Of a stretch of DNA of 64,000 bases, positions 1-10,400 are shown one piece after another. The translations under genes were made by a program, and so were the position numbers. The notes below the pieces were generated by a model, which made no database searches, was not told the origin of the DNA, and worked only from the letters and a program-made list of their open reading frames with translations. The DNA lies in NCBI GenBank assembly GCA_029747585.1, contig JAPEVF010000039.1:1-64000 (forward strand), given 5' to 3'. Source of the stretch: Pleurotus djamor (Eukaryota; Basidiomycota; Agaricomycetes; Agaricales; Pleurotaceae). Position 1 is the first letter of the stretch; each line of letters opens with the position of its first letter.

Positions 1-813
1 AGAGACACCCCCAAATAACCCACGAGATTTTGAGTAAGAAACCCTGTATCAAACGATTAGATACAGGGAATGTAGCATAAAAGACGGCGTACATTGCAGC
101 AAGTTTGCCCTTCGTATTGACCGATCCAGAGGCTTCGCCATTGCGACCCAGAGGTCCGAGCGCAATGCTCATGTTACCTCCTAACGTCAGCGATCCCGCA
201 GCCATGAACGACGCCTAGTGCACAATAATGAGTACATCTCCGACGGCTACAAGGATGAGCCCGTGACGTGAGACTCACGATAGCCTAGCAGACACACGTA
301 CGTGGCGAATAGCATTAGTCAAGATATCAGTGGATACCAATGATAGATGCGCACCGACTGCGAGTTCAATACAACCAGAAAGTCCGTCATCTCAGCCCCT
401 GCCTGTCCCCCTACACCAAGCCCCGCAGTGCCGATTGCACTCGGGGCGGACCAAGCTAGCAAGTGAGAGTCAGCCAATATAACTTGAAGAATGCTGAACC
501 AACTCACTACCGTCGGACAACTTTGCAATGACAACACCACTACCCGCTCGAGCGGAGAACAAGAACCCCGCTTTGAATATTGTGAATATCGCGAAGCCTT
601 TGGCATTTTCTAAGATGTGTCTTGGGATGACACCATCCAGGCCATTGTTTCCGCTGTCAACGAAAGACTTGACTGTATCCCAACATACAAAGGAGGAAAT
701 GGGTTAATCAGTATCAATCAGGTCGGTCAAAGTGTAGTGTGCTACGCACATATCTTTGCTGCCTTCTCGCATTCCTTCGGAAGAGGCTGAGGTAGCGGAC
801 TGTTGAGTTTCAT
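1..813 (-). CDS. SYLF-domain (Ysc84/SH3YL1-type) protein, C-terminus beyond window
   Basis: The gene reads leftward from ATG at 813 and runs off position 1. Exon 1 encodes MKLNSPLPQPLPKECEKAAK. After a short intron the frame continues as a SYLF domain: IPRHILENAKGFAIF, FSARAGSGVVIAKL, then after another intron WSAPSAIGTAGLGVGGQAGA, TDFLVVLNS, and after a third MAAGSLTLGGNMSIALGPLG and GEASGSVNTKGKLAAMY. These blocks are diagnostic of the Ysc84/LSB3 lipid- and actin-binding domain, which acts at cortical actin patches and in endocytosis. Fungal members often carry a C-terminal SH3 domain, which would lie outside the window, so it cannot be said whether this one does. Start choice: the ATG opens directly into the conserved N-terminal helix. 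The family call is firm; the exact function is inferred. Confidence 0.9.
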
Positions 814-1390
814 GGATTGTTGAGAACGTGATAGGGAATGGTAAGAAGAAACGAGGGTGACGGTGACTTCGAGGCTGACTTAAGTGGAATCATGTAGCCG
901 GGCTCGGAAAGAGCCTGCGCTGTCCAAATGGAGCAGCCGCAGCGGCGAAATGACATCACCTCTCGGCGTTCTACCTCCTGATCTGCCTCCTGAAGGGAGT
1001 TGCCAACAGCACGAAGACGTTTGCCTACCATCGCAAGTGAAGACGTTTTTACGGTCGCAAGGCAGCTTTACCTCCTCTTCCTTGAATTGTTGGGTCATTT
1101 CGAGGCAGCCAAGAGTCAAACTTAGTAATCCACGAGTAGTCATCAGGAGAAGCCTTCCGACGCGGATTGCGCAGCGATGGCAGTTCCGAAGTGGGTTATG
1201 ATTGAATATTGAACGGCGATTCGATCAAAGTTCGTTGAAGCGCGGAGGCCCACGACGGATGAACCGAAGTCTGGCCTGGGCCAAGATCGATGACAAGTTA
1301 GCCTGGAGAAAGGGGCTTCTCTCAGGGGCAGAGAACGGGCCCTTCAGTCAGATTTTGAATCCGTCCGCCCCTCTCAAACGCACAGACACC
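814..1390. other. Divergent intergenic region
   Basis: This stretch separates the leftward SYLF gene from the rightward F-box-like gene and probably holds both promoters. Open frames of up to about 105 codons occur on both strands, but they show no recognisable domain. I see no TATA-like or repeated motif that I can support. Confidence 0.4.
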
Positions 1391-2137
1391 ATGACTACGA
1401 CGACGATATCCTTACCAGCCGAAATCGTTGAGCAGATCATCCAAACATCTTGGCTATCTTTCTCTTCAACTTCGCCGAGACTATTAAACACCCACCGCAT
1501 CGAATTTATGGTCTCCTCCTTACTCGTCAGCAAAGCCTGGTCGTCAATATTCCAAAACATCTCCGCAAAGAATGTCTACATACCCTGTCGCTCGTACGCA
1601 ACTCACTTTCAACAGCTCCTTGAACCACAAACGACACAAGACAGAGGGAATTCGTCTTCCCATCCACGATACGACCGACTGTGCCGTTCATTGACTTTTT
1701 ACATCGAACCTCCCACCGTGGACCTGATTCGCAGTAAAACGGCCAACCCCCAAGTCGACATTGGAGCCAGCGTCTTCAACCTCCTGCACTACATCCACAG
1801 GATTCCAGCATCACTCCCTCTCCTAACGAAAATATCCATCCATTATTATAATTCCTCATTCAAGGATCTATTCCAAGGGTGCCGATTGATTAACTTTCCA
1901 CCCCAAGTCACGCATCTGGAGATCTCATATCAATTTGAAGACGACAAATGTCGGGATGGGTCCGTCGAGGAGATGAAAGCGTTTGAAGGGATGTGGGATG
2001 TGCCTTTATTGCGTGCGTTGAGGCATGTACGGACATTGTCTGTTTTTGGAGCTGCCGGAACCGACGTTTTGGAGAGGCTTAAAAGGGTTTGCTTGGGCGT
2101 CGAACATGTAGAGGTGGTTGGTGGTGAAAGCGAGTAA
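1391..2137 (+). CDS. F-box-like hypothetical protein
   Basis: Single-exon frame of 248 residues. The open frame extends upstream to 1202, but the ATG at 1391 begins MTTTTISLPAEIVEQIIQ, which looks like a fungal F-box start (LPxEIxxxI), followed by LLVSKAWSSIFQNISAKNVYI, the expected second half of an F-box. The rest has alternating hydrophobic positions (LLTKISIHYY, VTHLEISYQF, HVRTLSVFG), suggestive of degenerate leucine-rich strands. Agaricomycetes carry large families of such F-box/LRR-like proteins, which are presumed SCF ubiquitin-ligase adaptors. The F-box match is modest, so the role is inferred; it could also be a lineage-specific protein of unknown function. Confidence 0.6.
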   Translation: MTTTTISLPAEIVEQIIQTSWLSFSSTSPRLLNTHRIEFMVSSLLVSKAWSSIFQNISAKNVYIPCRSYATHFQQLLEPQTTQDRGNSSSHPRYDRLCRSLTFYIEPPTVDLIRSKTANPQVDIGASVFNLLHYIHRIPASLPLLTKISIHYYNSSFKDLFQGCRLINFPPQVTHLEISYQFEDDKCRDGSVEEMKAFEGMWDVPLLRALRHVRTLSVFGAAGTDVLERLKRVCLGVEHVEVVGGESE

Positions 2138-3158
2138 CTGTGAGACAAGCGTGCAAGTCCAGCTTGCTTGAAGATCTTCATTTTTACGCGTCTCTACAGA
2201 GCGTACGGGGGAGGTGAAAAATTGTCGCTAGCGTCGAGACCTAAGACTACCTTTTTACCATACTTAATGCTTAGACTGACGCGAGTGAGCATACTGCTTC
2301 ACTGATCGCGTGAAGTTATGGAAAGGGCGATCACGCAGGGGGACAGTGGAGAATTCGGTATTTCAGGGCGCGGCGCNTTTTGCTGATGTGGAGAATTCAC
2401 AAGAGTGACTTTGAATGACAGATATGCAATTTCATCGAAACAGCACCAATCCGATACAACCCCGAGACTTCCATCATTTCTACCCAAACCCCGGGCTCCA
2501 TCCCAACACATTCATTCAGAAGACTTGGCGCAACGCCGGAGGTAGATCTGGCACTCCTCGCGATAGAGGGATTGAAGAAACATGAGTTAGAAAGTTCGCG
2601 AAAAGGTCGAGCGGACGAAGGGGAAAATAGGGAAATTAAAAGGGGATAGGGAAAGGTGGGGGAATGGGGGGAAAAAAGNAAAAGGCCTCTCATAGTCGCA
2701 ATGGACTCCACTGCTACACTGCCTCCTCGGAGAGGCCCGACAACATCGTCCTACAATCATAGAACGATGATGTCCAGCCTTTCCGAAGCAATCCCCTACT
2801 ACACTCCCAAAATCTCGAGCATCGCCGTAGGGCGTTGAACCTCTTTCAGGATAGAGTCTGGCCAAACTCTATCCTGAAAGAGACACACTACGACGAGGCT
2901 CGAGATGTTGGGAGTGTAGTAGGGGAACGGCGGAGTGAAGGAGGAGAGGCAGAGCGACCTATGAGAGGGGGAGAAGCGAGAAGGCGACAATTGTCACCAA
3001 GAGAAAGAAAAAGCCATAACCAGTCCCAACCACTGAATCCAGCCATTTCCACCACAACCAAGAAAGAAATGATACAATGGAATACGCACGCTTTCAAATA
3101 GATCACCAACACACACTCTCTAACTAACATTCCCTCAGCCCCAACACCCTCCAATCAT
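2138..3158. other. Intergenic region with a fold-back palindrome
   Basis: No convincing gene. The centre holds a long inverted repeat (2793-2925, outer similarity to 2686 and 2968), listed separately. The small open frames on both strands here are mirror images of one another across the palindrome and are not treated as genes. Single N bases occur at 2377 and 2680. Confidence 0.5.
2793..2925. repeat. Long imperfect palindrome (fold-back or MITE-like)
   Basis: The left arm (2793-2857) starts CCCCTACTACACTCCCAA and the right arm (2866-2925) ends TTGGGAGTGTAGTAGGGG, its reverse complement. The inner 17 bases (2841-2857, CTCTTTCAGGATAGAGT) match 2866-2882 perfectly in inverted orientation around an 8-base centre. 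Outside these arms weaker similarity continues to CCTCTCATAG at 2686 and CTATGAGAGG at 2959. No coding capacity. It could be a miniature inverted-repeat or fold-back element; no clear target-site duplication was found. Confidence 0.75.
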
Positions 3159-4136
3159 TCACTTGCTGACCAACATTCCTGACCTAGAAAAAGACGAATC
3201 CTTTAGCAAGGAACCTACCATTTGAGACCGGAGCGACCACGAAGGCGGCGAAAGCATGTCGGCCAGGTTTGATGAAGAGCGCAATGAAGGCAACTCCGCG
3301 AGTAGATCGTCGTCTTCGGAGTCCTCTTCGTCGGTGGACCAGTCTTCCACAGGCTTGTCCTCGTCGCTGTCGGAGATTTCGGTGAGGGATTCGGCGTGGA
3401 GCTGGCGAGCAATAGCACGTTCTCGTCGTTCTTCCTGAGTATTTGGGTAGCGATAGTGAGGGTTGAGAGTTCGTGCAGAAAGGTAAGAGTGGTCCTCGTT
3501 TCCTGATGCGTTCGCGATGACGTAGGGTTTGAGAAAGGGATTGGCGGAGACATTCTCGCATGTGGGAGGGGCCGTAGCGCGAATTTCTGGTGTGAGAAGG
3601 GTGGCGTCGAGGAGGATGGTGACCAAGCCAGCATATTTGGGAGGAGTTGGAGGAGAGCCGATGAGAGTCTGTAGCAACGACGGGAATCTCGACTCAGGAG
3701 TAGGAGAGGTGGGTGCGATGGGGAATTCGCAACCGCAGAGTTCGCAGACGGGAGAATCTGGACACGGGAAGTCGTCTTCATCTTCTAGGTAGCTGGCCTC
3801 GAAGCTGTATTGCGCGGCAAAGGTGCTTGCGATCATAGAGAGACTCTCCTCGATGCTGTTGCTCGACCTGGGTGAAAATAAAGAAGCATCAGGGCTGTTC
3901 AAAGGGAAAGAACGAAGCGTAGCCTGGCTGTCGCTCCTGGTGACAGCTCGAATCGTATCTTGACTGTCGCACACGACAGCTTTGGGGGGAATCTGGAAAA
4001 CAATGTCAGTTTTAGGGGAGGATACCAGCTCCTCCTGAGGAAGACGTTGGGCCGCATCGTTCGAATCCATCGTTGACGCTTGCGAGGTGGACCAGCCAAA
4101 TAGCGAGCGCCTGAGACGAGTGAATGAGAACTTCAT
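3159..4136 (-). CDS. Hypothetical acidic protein
   Basis: Single-exon frame of 325 residues starting at the ATG at 4136 (MKFSFTRLRRSLFGW). The open frame extends upstream through a run of His codons made by a GTG/CAC microsatellite, so that upstream part is more likely 5' UTR. The protein has a basic N-terminus, a Ser/Thr-rich middle, a short CELCGCEF segment, a central block with proline and hydrophobic residues (PPTPPKYAGLVTILLDATLL) and an acidic tail (SDSDEDKPVEDWSTDEEDSE). No known domain is recognised. The codon pattern and length support a real gene; the function is unknown. Confidence 0.6.
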   Translation of the reverse strand: MKFSFTRLRRSLFGWSTSQASTMDSNDAAQRLPQEELVSSPKTDIVFQIPPKAVVCDSQDTIRAVTRSDSQATLRSFPLNSPDASLFSPRSSNSIEESLSMIASTFAAQYSFEASYLEDEDDFPCPDSPVCELCGCEFPIAPTSPTPESRFPSLLQTLIGSPPTPPKYAGLVTILLDATLLTPEIRATAPPTCENVSANPFLKPYVIANASGNEDHSYLSARTLNPHYRYPNTQEERRERAIARQLHAESLTEISDSDEDKPVEDWSTDEEDSEDDDLLAELPSLRSSSNLADMLSPPSWSLRSQMVGSLLKDSSFSRSGMLVSK

Positions 4137-4160
4137 GATAAAAATGAGCGTTTGTAAAAT

Positions 4161-4180
4161 GTGGTGGTGGTGGTGGTGGT
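4161..4180. repeat. GTG trinucleotide microsatellite
   Basis: Six and a half GTG units on the + strand, just upstream of the start of the hypothetical gene on the minus strand. It is probably in its 5' untranslated region. Confidence 0.8.
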
Positions 4181-4412
4181 AAGGAAGAAAGAACGATGGG
4201 AGGACGCATCGGTCTTTTGAGCTTGCGATGGCTGACATCCGCACTGAATAGGAGCCGCCCATGCGAAGGAGTCACGGCCGAGGGGCCCTGCGAACATTGA
4301 GGCACTCAGAGGACGATTCTATCACGACAAGGACCATAAAATGAGAGATTATATTATGCAATAAACAAGATATAAATACTACATGTAGCGACAATGTCCA
4401 ACAAGAAAAACT

Positions 4413-6976
4413 CTAAGCTTCTACTTCGGACCAATCACTGGTCGAATCACCCTCCTCCTCCTTTTTCGACTTCATTGGTATAGGAGTCTCGGCAGACTGG
4501 GCAAGTAAGAAGGTATCACTGGCTGCATCGGATCCTTCATCGTCGGAAGGCCTAATTGTATCAACAGATGAAGTGACCGATGGAACGGCAGTGGAAGCAG
4601 ACGACGGAGGGTACGAAGAAGGCGCGTCCGTAGATTCTGGTAAAGCTGTGTCGTCAGGGATGGCTTCAACATGGTCGTCAATGTCGATAGTTATGGGTGC
4701 CGTTGTGGTTGAGGGTTCGAGAGGTATGGGCGATACATTTGCCGCCTCGCTTGGGACATCTTCAGAGGCAAGCAGGAGGGTAGGCTCGGAGGGCTGGGTG
4801 GATTCGACAGTGACAGTGGGAGTAACAGGGGCATCAGGGATGACAACAGGGACATCAGCAGAGTCGGCATCTGTGCTGCTGGTTTCAACGGGGGCAGGGG
4901 AGACGGGTGTGGCTTCTTGCTCCTTTGCCAGCTTGGCCTGCCTACTAACCCATCGACCCTCTACCTCTCTTTCCAAATCTTCCAACGCCTTCTCAACCCT
5001 ATCAACGACTGCTTTCCTACGCGACCTGAGCTCCTCATTGCCAAAACTGTCGATGAGGTCAAGCTGAGCGAGGAGGTCACCGAGTGCATGCTCGTAGTAG
5101 CGCACTGGCTGATTCCGTGAAGTGTATGACAGGTGGCGAGTTAGACTATCGGAAGTCTCGGTTCCAGGGAGTGGTGCGACAATTGAAGAGGGAGAGGTAG
5201 GAGGAGTAAAGTCGAGTTGAGTGGGGAAAACGAATTCGCCTTCAAGTGCGCTGAACGCGGTTTCAATAGTCTGGACAGTCTCTAGAGAACGCGCGATGTC
5301 GGCGGCAGTAGGCGATGGAGCGACGGTAGGCTCAGTGTTGGAAGCCTTGCCCTTGCCCTTCGCATCGGTTGCAGAGGAAGCATGTTGTTCGGGCGCAGTA
5401 TCAACGAGTGAAGCAAGAAGGGCTTCGATGGTATCTCTAACTTCTCCGGCAGGTTCATTGGAAAGCCGACACGTGAGCTCGTTCTTCAAAGCAGCCGTAT
5501 CGTCTTGGATGTTGATTGGCTTCGAAGGAGCAGGTGCTTGGGTAGGCGCTCTGGGGATGGCACCAACAAAGGACGATAGCAAAGATTGGAGAGGATCGAT
5601 AATGTCCTCTGGGACTGACTGGCGTTGAGAGGTGGTTTGCGGAGGCTGTGGACGATACTGTATTAGAGAAAGATCTTCGATGATAAAGGGGACAGTACTC
5701 ACGACTTTAGATGTGCTGGCTTGACTGGCCTTCGACGAAGAAGCTGCTGACTGTGAAGGAGCGTGCGGCTGGGTGAGGTGGTTGAAAACCGGGGGCTGGG
5801 GNAGGAGGAACAGGTGCAGATGAGTTGGTGGATGGAACATGACCTGACTGGCGAGGGGTGCCAACGAAGAGCTTGAAAAGATCATGCATGTCGAGAGTTC
5901 GATCATTTGCAGCGTTGCCTTCTGAGTTGACATTCTCTTTGGGGGAACATGCCGTGGCGAATTGGGCAGACGGGGCAGGAGACTGGTCTTGTGGAGGAGT
6001 AGTGTTTTCGCGAGACTGAATGTGAGAAAGGGCTTTCAGGATATCTTGAAGGTCGAGCTGTTGGCCCCTCCTTTCGGCAGTCCTCTGGGGGCGCTGGACT
6101 TCAACTTGACGAGGTCGAGCTGCAGATATCAACGCCGAAAGGGAGTTCAGGGCGTCGGATAGGTCGATTCCTTCAACTTGAGCAGGAGACTGGAGGGGGG
6201 TTGAGTTGAGGGAGATTTGTGGCCATTTTGACGAGTTACTAACCTTGGTGCGGACCTTACAGTCACAATGACCATGAGAATCAGGAGGAATGCGTCCGAG
6301 TGCACCGGGGCATCGAAGGTGCTCTCGTTTGAAAGCAGCCCGCTGGGTGGATGGGTCCGCAACCTGGGAACATGGGCACTGGCGGAAAATTGAGCATAGG
6401 ATAGGGATGAAAGGAACGAAATCGCCTTACCTTGCTCGCCCGTCCCGCCTTCAGAGGGCGATACACGAGTCCTTGATCAAAATCCGCCGAAGCGGGTCCT
6501 GCTAGTTCGATTTCCTCGAAGCCACCAAGATCAACCAGAGGTGCGGAATGCGAATAGTGGGGTTGCAAATGCGGCGAAGGGTGATGGTAATGAACCCTGT
6601 GATCGTGTCCGTGTCCATGTCCGCGTCTATGCGGGACAATATGACCAGCTCCGAGTCCATAGAACGACGGTGGATAAGCACCGGGATGCCTTGCGTGTTC
6701 GAACCGGTCAGGGGTGTAGAAGGGATGAGGATACGTCTCTTGTACGTTCCTGTAAGGGTCATAGAACGCCGACGAATGCGTCTCAGCTTCTGCAGATGCA
6801 GCTGCAGCCAAGTACTGAGCTTGAGCAAGTCGGGCCTCTGCTGCTGCCGCCAAGTAACGTTCACGTAGACCAGAGGTATCGCTGACGACGGGTGCAGGCC
6901 CATAACCTCTGCGGAGAGGATAAGGAGGCAAGTACGTTGGAGTAGGCGATGGGTAAGAGACAAAAGTGGGGAACAT
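4413..6976 (-). CDS. BAG-domain protein (Hsp70 co-chaperone-like)
   Basis: Starts at the ATG at 6976 (MFPTFVSYPSPTPTYLPPYP). Exon 1 (to 6431) encodes an Ala-rich helix, a His/Gly-rich segment and an acidic patch. After an intron comes VADPSTQRAAFKREHL, after a second SPAQVEGIDLSDALNS. The later part carries a BAG domain at about 5120-4960: RYYEHALGDLLAQLDLIDSF, then ELRSRRKAVVDRVEKALEDL. BAG domains bind the Hsp70 ATPase domain and promote nucleotide release. The C-terminal third is Ser/Thr/Pro-rich and acidic. A probable in-frame 45 nt intron lies near 5658-5702. The N at 5802 coincides with a frame change between two clearly coding frames, so it reflects a wrong base count in the assembly. 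Family firm; partner inferred. Confidence 0.8.
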
Positions 6977-7404
6977 GTTGTACTGGTTTGCTACAAGTGG
7001 GGGATAAATTATACAGACGGCGGGAAGCACGAGGCTTTATAGAGAGTCGGGAGTGGCGGCGAGTCATTTTTGTTGAGGCGACGCGCGTACGGTTAGTAAG
7101 ACAATGACTACGCGTCGTTCGAGCAAGATCGAGCACTGGTGACTAATTCGGACTAAGAGGTGTCTCGGTGGCGCCCGCACATTCTAGTCGCTTCTATCCA
7201 ATTCTGGAAGTCACGTGGGTCTACTTCCAAGAACACAAAGTGACAAACACGTCACTGAGAAATTCGTGTATTGACAGTGGGGTAGGAATACATGAATTGC
7301 ACTGGATACATAAGATATATCAGATAGCGATGAGGAAAGCGTCCGAGACTCTACAGTATGTAAAATATAGGGAAATACAGTCTACCTGGACTTAGCATTT
7401 GTTG
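6977..7404. other. Intergenic region
   Basis: Lies between the BAG gene start and the stop of the histidine kinase gene, both on the minus strand, so it probably contains the BAG promoter and the kinase 3' region. An open frame at 7168-7395 shows no family resemblance. Nothing else is seen. Confidence 0.4.
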
Positions 7405-10400
7405 TTATCCAGGAGACGGACCAGGGAACATAGATAATAAAGATATTAGGTCATCTATCATAAGTGGTTTAGCAGTGAGCTCGACAAAGTCACAACGCTA
7501 CACTCACTCTTACGAAGTGGTTTTGAGAAGAAGGCATTCATTCCAGCGCTGAGACACAGCTGTTTCGTTGACTCTTGACAATCAGCACTGAGGGCGACAA
7601 CTAATGACGAAATCAGTCAGTAACGGCAAGGAGGAGGATGAGAGGTAAATCATACTCGGAAGCATAACTGCCACGTTACGCTTATTTTCTAGGAATCGCA
7701 GTCGTTTGGCCGCTTCAACTCCATCGCAAACGGGCATATCTAAAACGACGGGCGATCAAGACCTGGTACTCGGGGAGCGATCAAAGACTTACGATGATCA
7801 AACAACGCGACACTGAAGAATCCTGGCTCGTGAGATTCCCACTCTACATGAAGCCGTGAGTATACGTTCCTGTGACAAGGGGATGCCTCGTACCAGTGAG
7901 CGCCTCTTCCCCATTGCTAGTGGGAAACACTTTCAAGTCGTACCGCTGGAGTTGCTTCACAAGCAAGTTTTGCGCAATAGGATTATCTACCGAGGAGCGA
8001 CGGGTTAGAGTGGAAAACTCTGATAGATGAGTGTGCCTACCTTCGGCGACTAAAACATTGCCGAATAACGTCCGTTGAGTGGAAGTGGTCTCTTCTGGTC
8101 GCTTTGACACAGCGGGAGTCGTACTTGCGCTTGCCCCCTGGGGGCTGCGTAGACCCGCAAGTATCTGATATAACCTCGCCTTTCGAGGGGGCTTTGTCAT
8201 CTTGTGGACTCCGGGAGAGCTGCTGCTAAACATGGATTCCCCAGGTTGCGTGGAGGTCGGCGTGTATAGGTGGATGATTTTCGTATTTTGCAGAGACTTG
8301 CTTTTGATTGAATGCAAGAGGCGTACGAAATCGTCGACGCGGTTTTCGGATTGGTGATCGAGGATGACGTAATCTAAAGGAGGCAGGTCGAAATTGTCAA
8401 GGTTTCGCAGTTGCGCTTCAGCGTCTTGCACGGATGTCGTCGCAATGATGTTGAAGCCTTGGAAGATATTACAAAAGAAAGAGATAGTTGCGTCTGACGC
8501 AGAGCACACGAGGATTCGCGGTGGCCGAGGCTTCATCAAGGAAGTTCGAAGCTCTTCAACCTCAAGGTTAGCCTAATGAAAGTTCGGTCAGACGGCGCAA
8601 CTAGGCATTGATAAGTCCGACATACCATGCGCGACTCGTCCGAGTTATAGATCTTGACCGGAATTGTAAACCAGAAAATTGAGCCAACATTCAACTCAGA
8701 TTGTACGCCAATTGCGCCACCCATGAGCTTGACCAATTGTCGAGATATCGAAAGACCAAGGCCGGTGCCACCAAAGCGACGTGTGGATGAATTATCTGCC
8801 TGCTGGAAGGGCACGAACAGCAGATCCACATCACTTGAAGATAGGCCTATCCCAGTGTCCCTGGAGAATGACCATGATAACTTAAACTGCGTGAGGTGGT
8901 CGGGAACTTACTGGATGATGAACTTGATGTGGGCCTCTTCTGACGTGGAAGGATATATCGGGTCGACCGAGCATAGTACTTTGACAGTACCGCTTTGCGT
9001 GAACTTCACAGCATTTCCGATCAGATTCATCAGAACTAGCAAGAGGGATCAAAACTTGAATCAGGGCCATCCACAAGTCCACTCCCACCTTGTCTAATAC
9101 GAGCATAATCGGCGTAGACCCCTAACAGGGAAAACATGAGTATAACATGACTGGAGTCTAGGAAACACGAACATGTAGGAACGTCTGGGTTGATATTGAA
9201 TGATAGGTCTAGCTTCCTCGCAGCCATGGGTAAAAGAAGCTCCATGCAATCCTAGCACTTGGTTAGTGGTATTTACATCGCGGGATCACACAAGCTCACA
9301 GCGATGATGTTCTAATATTGAACTCGATGAGTACTAGGTCTGTATATTTTCCGGAGCGCTTACCTCAACCATGAATCCGCTAGGTTCAAGTTTCAAAGCT
9401 AGATGATGTTATTGGAATTGAAAATGGGGATATGAGGGGATTCCCTGTACCTGATGCTTCCAACTTGCTGTAATCCAGGATCGAATCGATAATCTAAACT
9501 CAAATTGAATGTATCCTGCTTTTCGACCATGCAATTAACGAACCTTGAGCAACAGTTCACATGATTGTTTAGCGGTTTGAACTAAGAGGGCTACCCGTCA
9601 TTGGACAGGCGAATCACATACGGGCCGTACATACCAATTTCACTTTGACCAGTGTTGAGTTCAGTGCCGCTAAGAAGGTCCAACAGTCCGTAAAATGAAC
9701 TGAAAGGCGTCCTGAGTTCGTGGCTCATGGAGGCCAAGAAATTGCTTTTGATCTAACAAGACGTCTTTGTTAATGTTCATCTACGCAACACAAAAAGCTG
9801 ACCTTCGTAGCTTTCAACGCATCTTCTCTACTCCTTCGGGCGGCTTCGAGTGCTTCTCGCTGAGCGGCGATCATCTTCAAGTTTTCTCTCGTCCCTGTCT
9901 GGACTGATTTGAACAAGAGGGCATTGGAAATGCTAATGCTGGCTTGCTGGCAGAGGAGGGTCAAGATCGTCAAAGTGTTCTCCGAAAAAGGGTATTTTGA
10001 CGAAAAGTAGATCACGCCGAAAGTTTGTCCCCGATTGCTGAAGATGGGAATACAAACGACGGAGCGTTGAAGAGTTTGACTCGCTTCGGCGGAAAATCGA
10101 GGATCAGTAGATGCATCCTCAAGATATATGCGATCCTTGGTGTTGAGGGCTGGAAACTGTTAGAACGAAAGCAGAAACTAGGCAGTCCTGTGAAGGCCAA
10201 CTGACCATGTTGAATGATTACTTTTTGCAAAGGATCTGAAAGCATGCGAATGGAACGTGCATTCCTGTATGGAGTTCAGTGTGGTTTGAGAGGGAATGTA
10301 AAAGTTGGGCTTACTCATGCACCTGACAAGGTTGAGGCGGCGACATGCTTGTCGCAATTGTATAGTCCCCTGCTTCCCTAGCCATCACAATACATGTAGT

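Noticed and set aside
884..1201. 105-codon plus-strand frame upstream of the F-box-like gene
   Set aside because: No conserved motif, and overlapped by equally long frames on the other strand.
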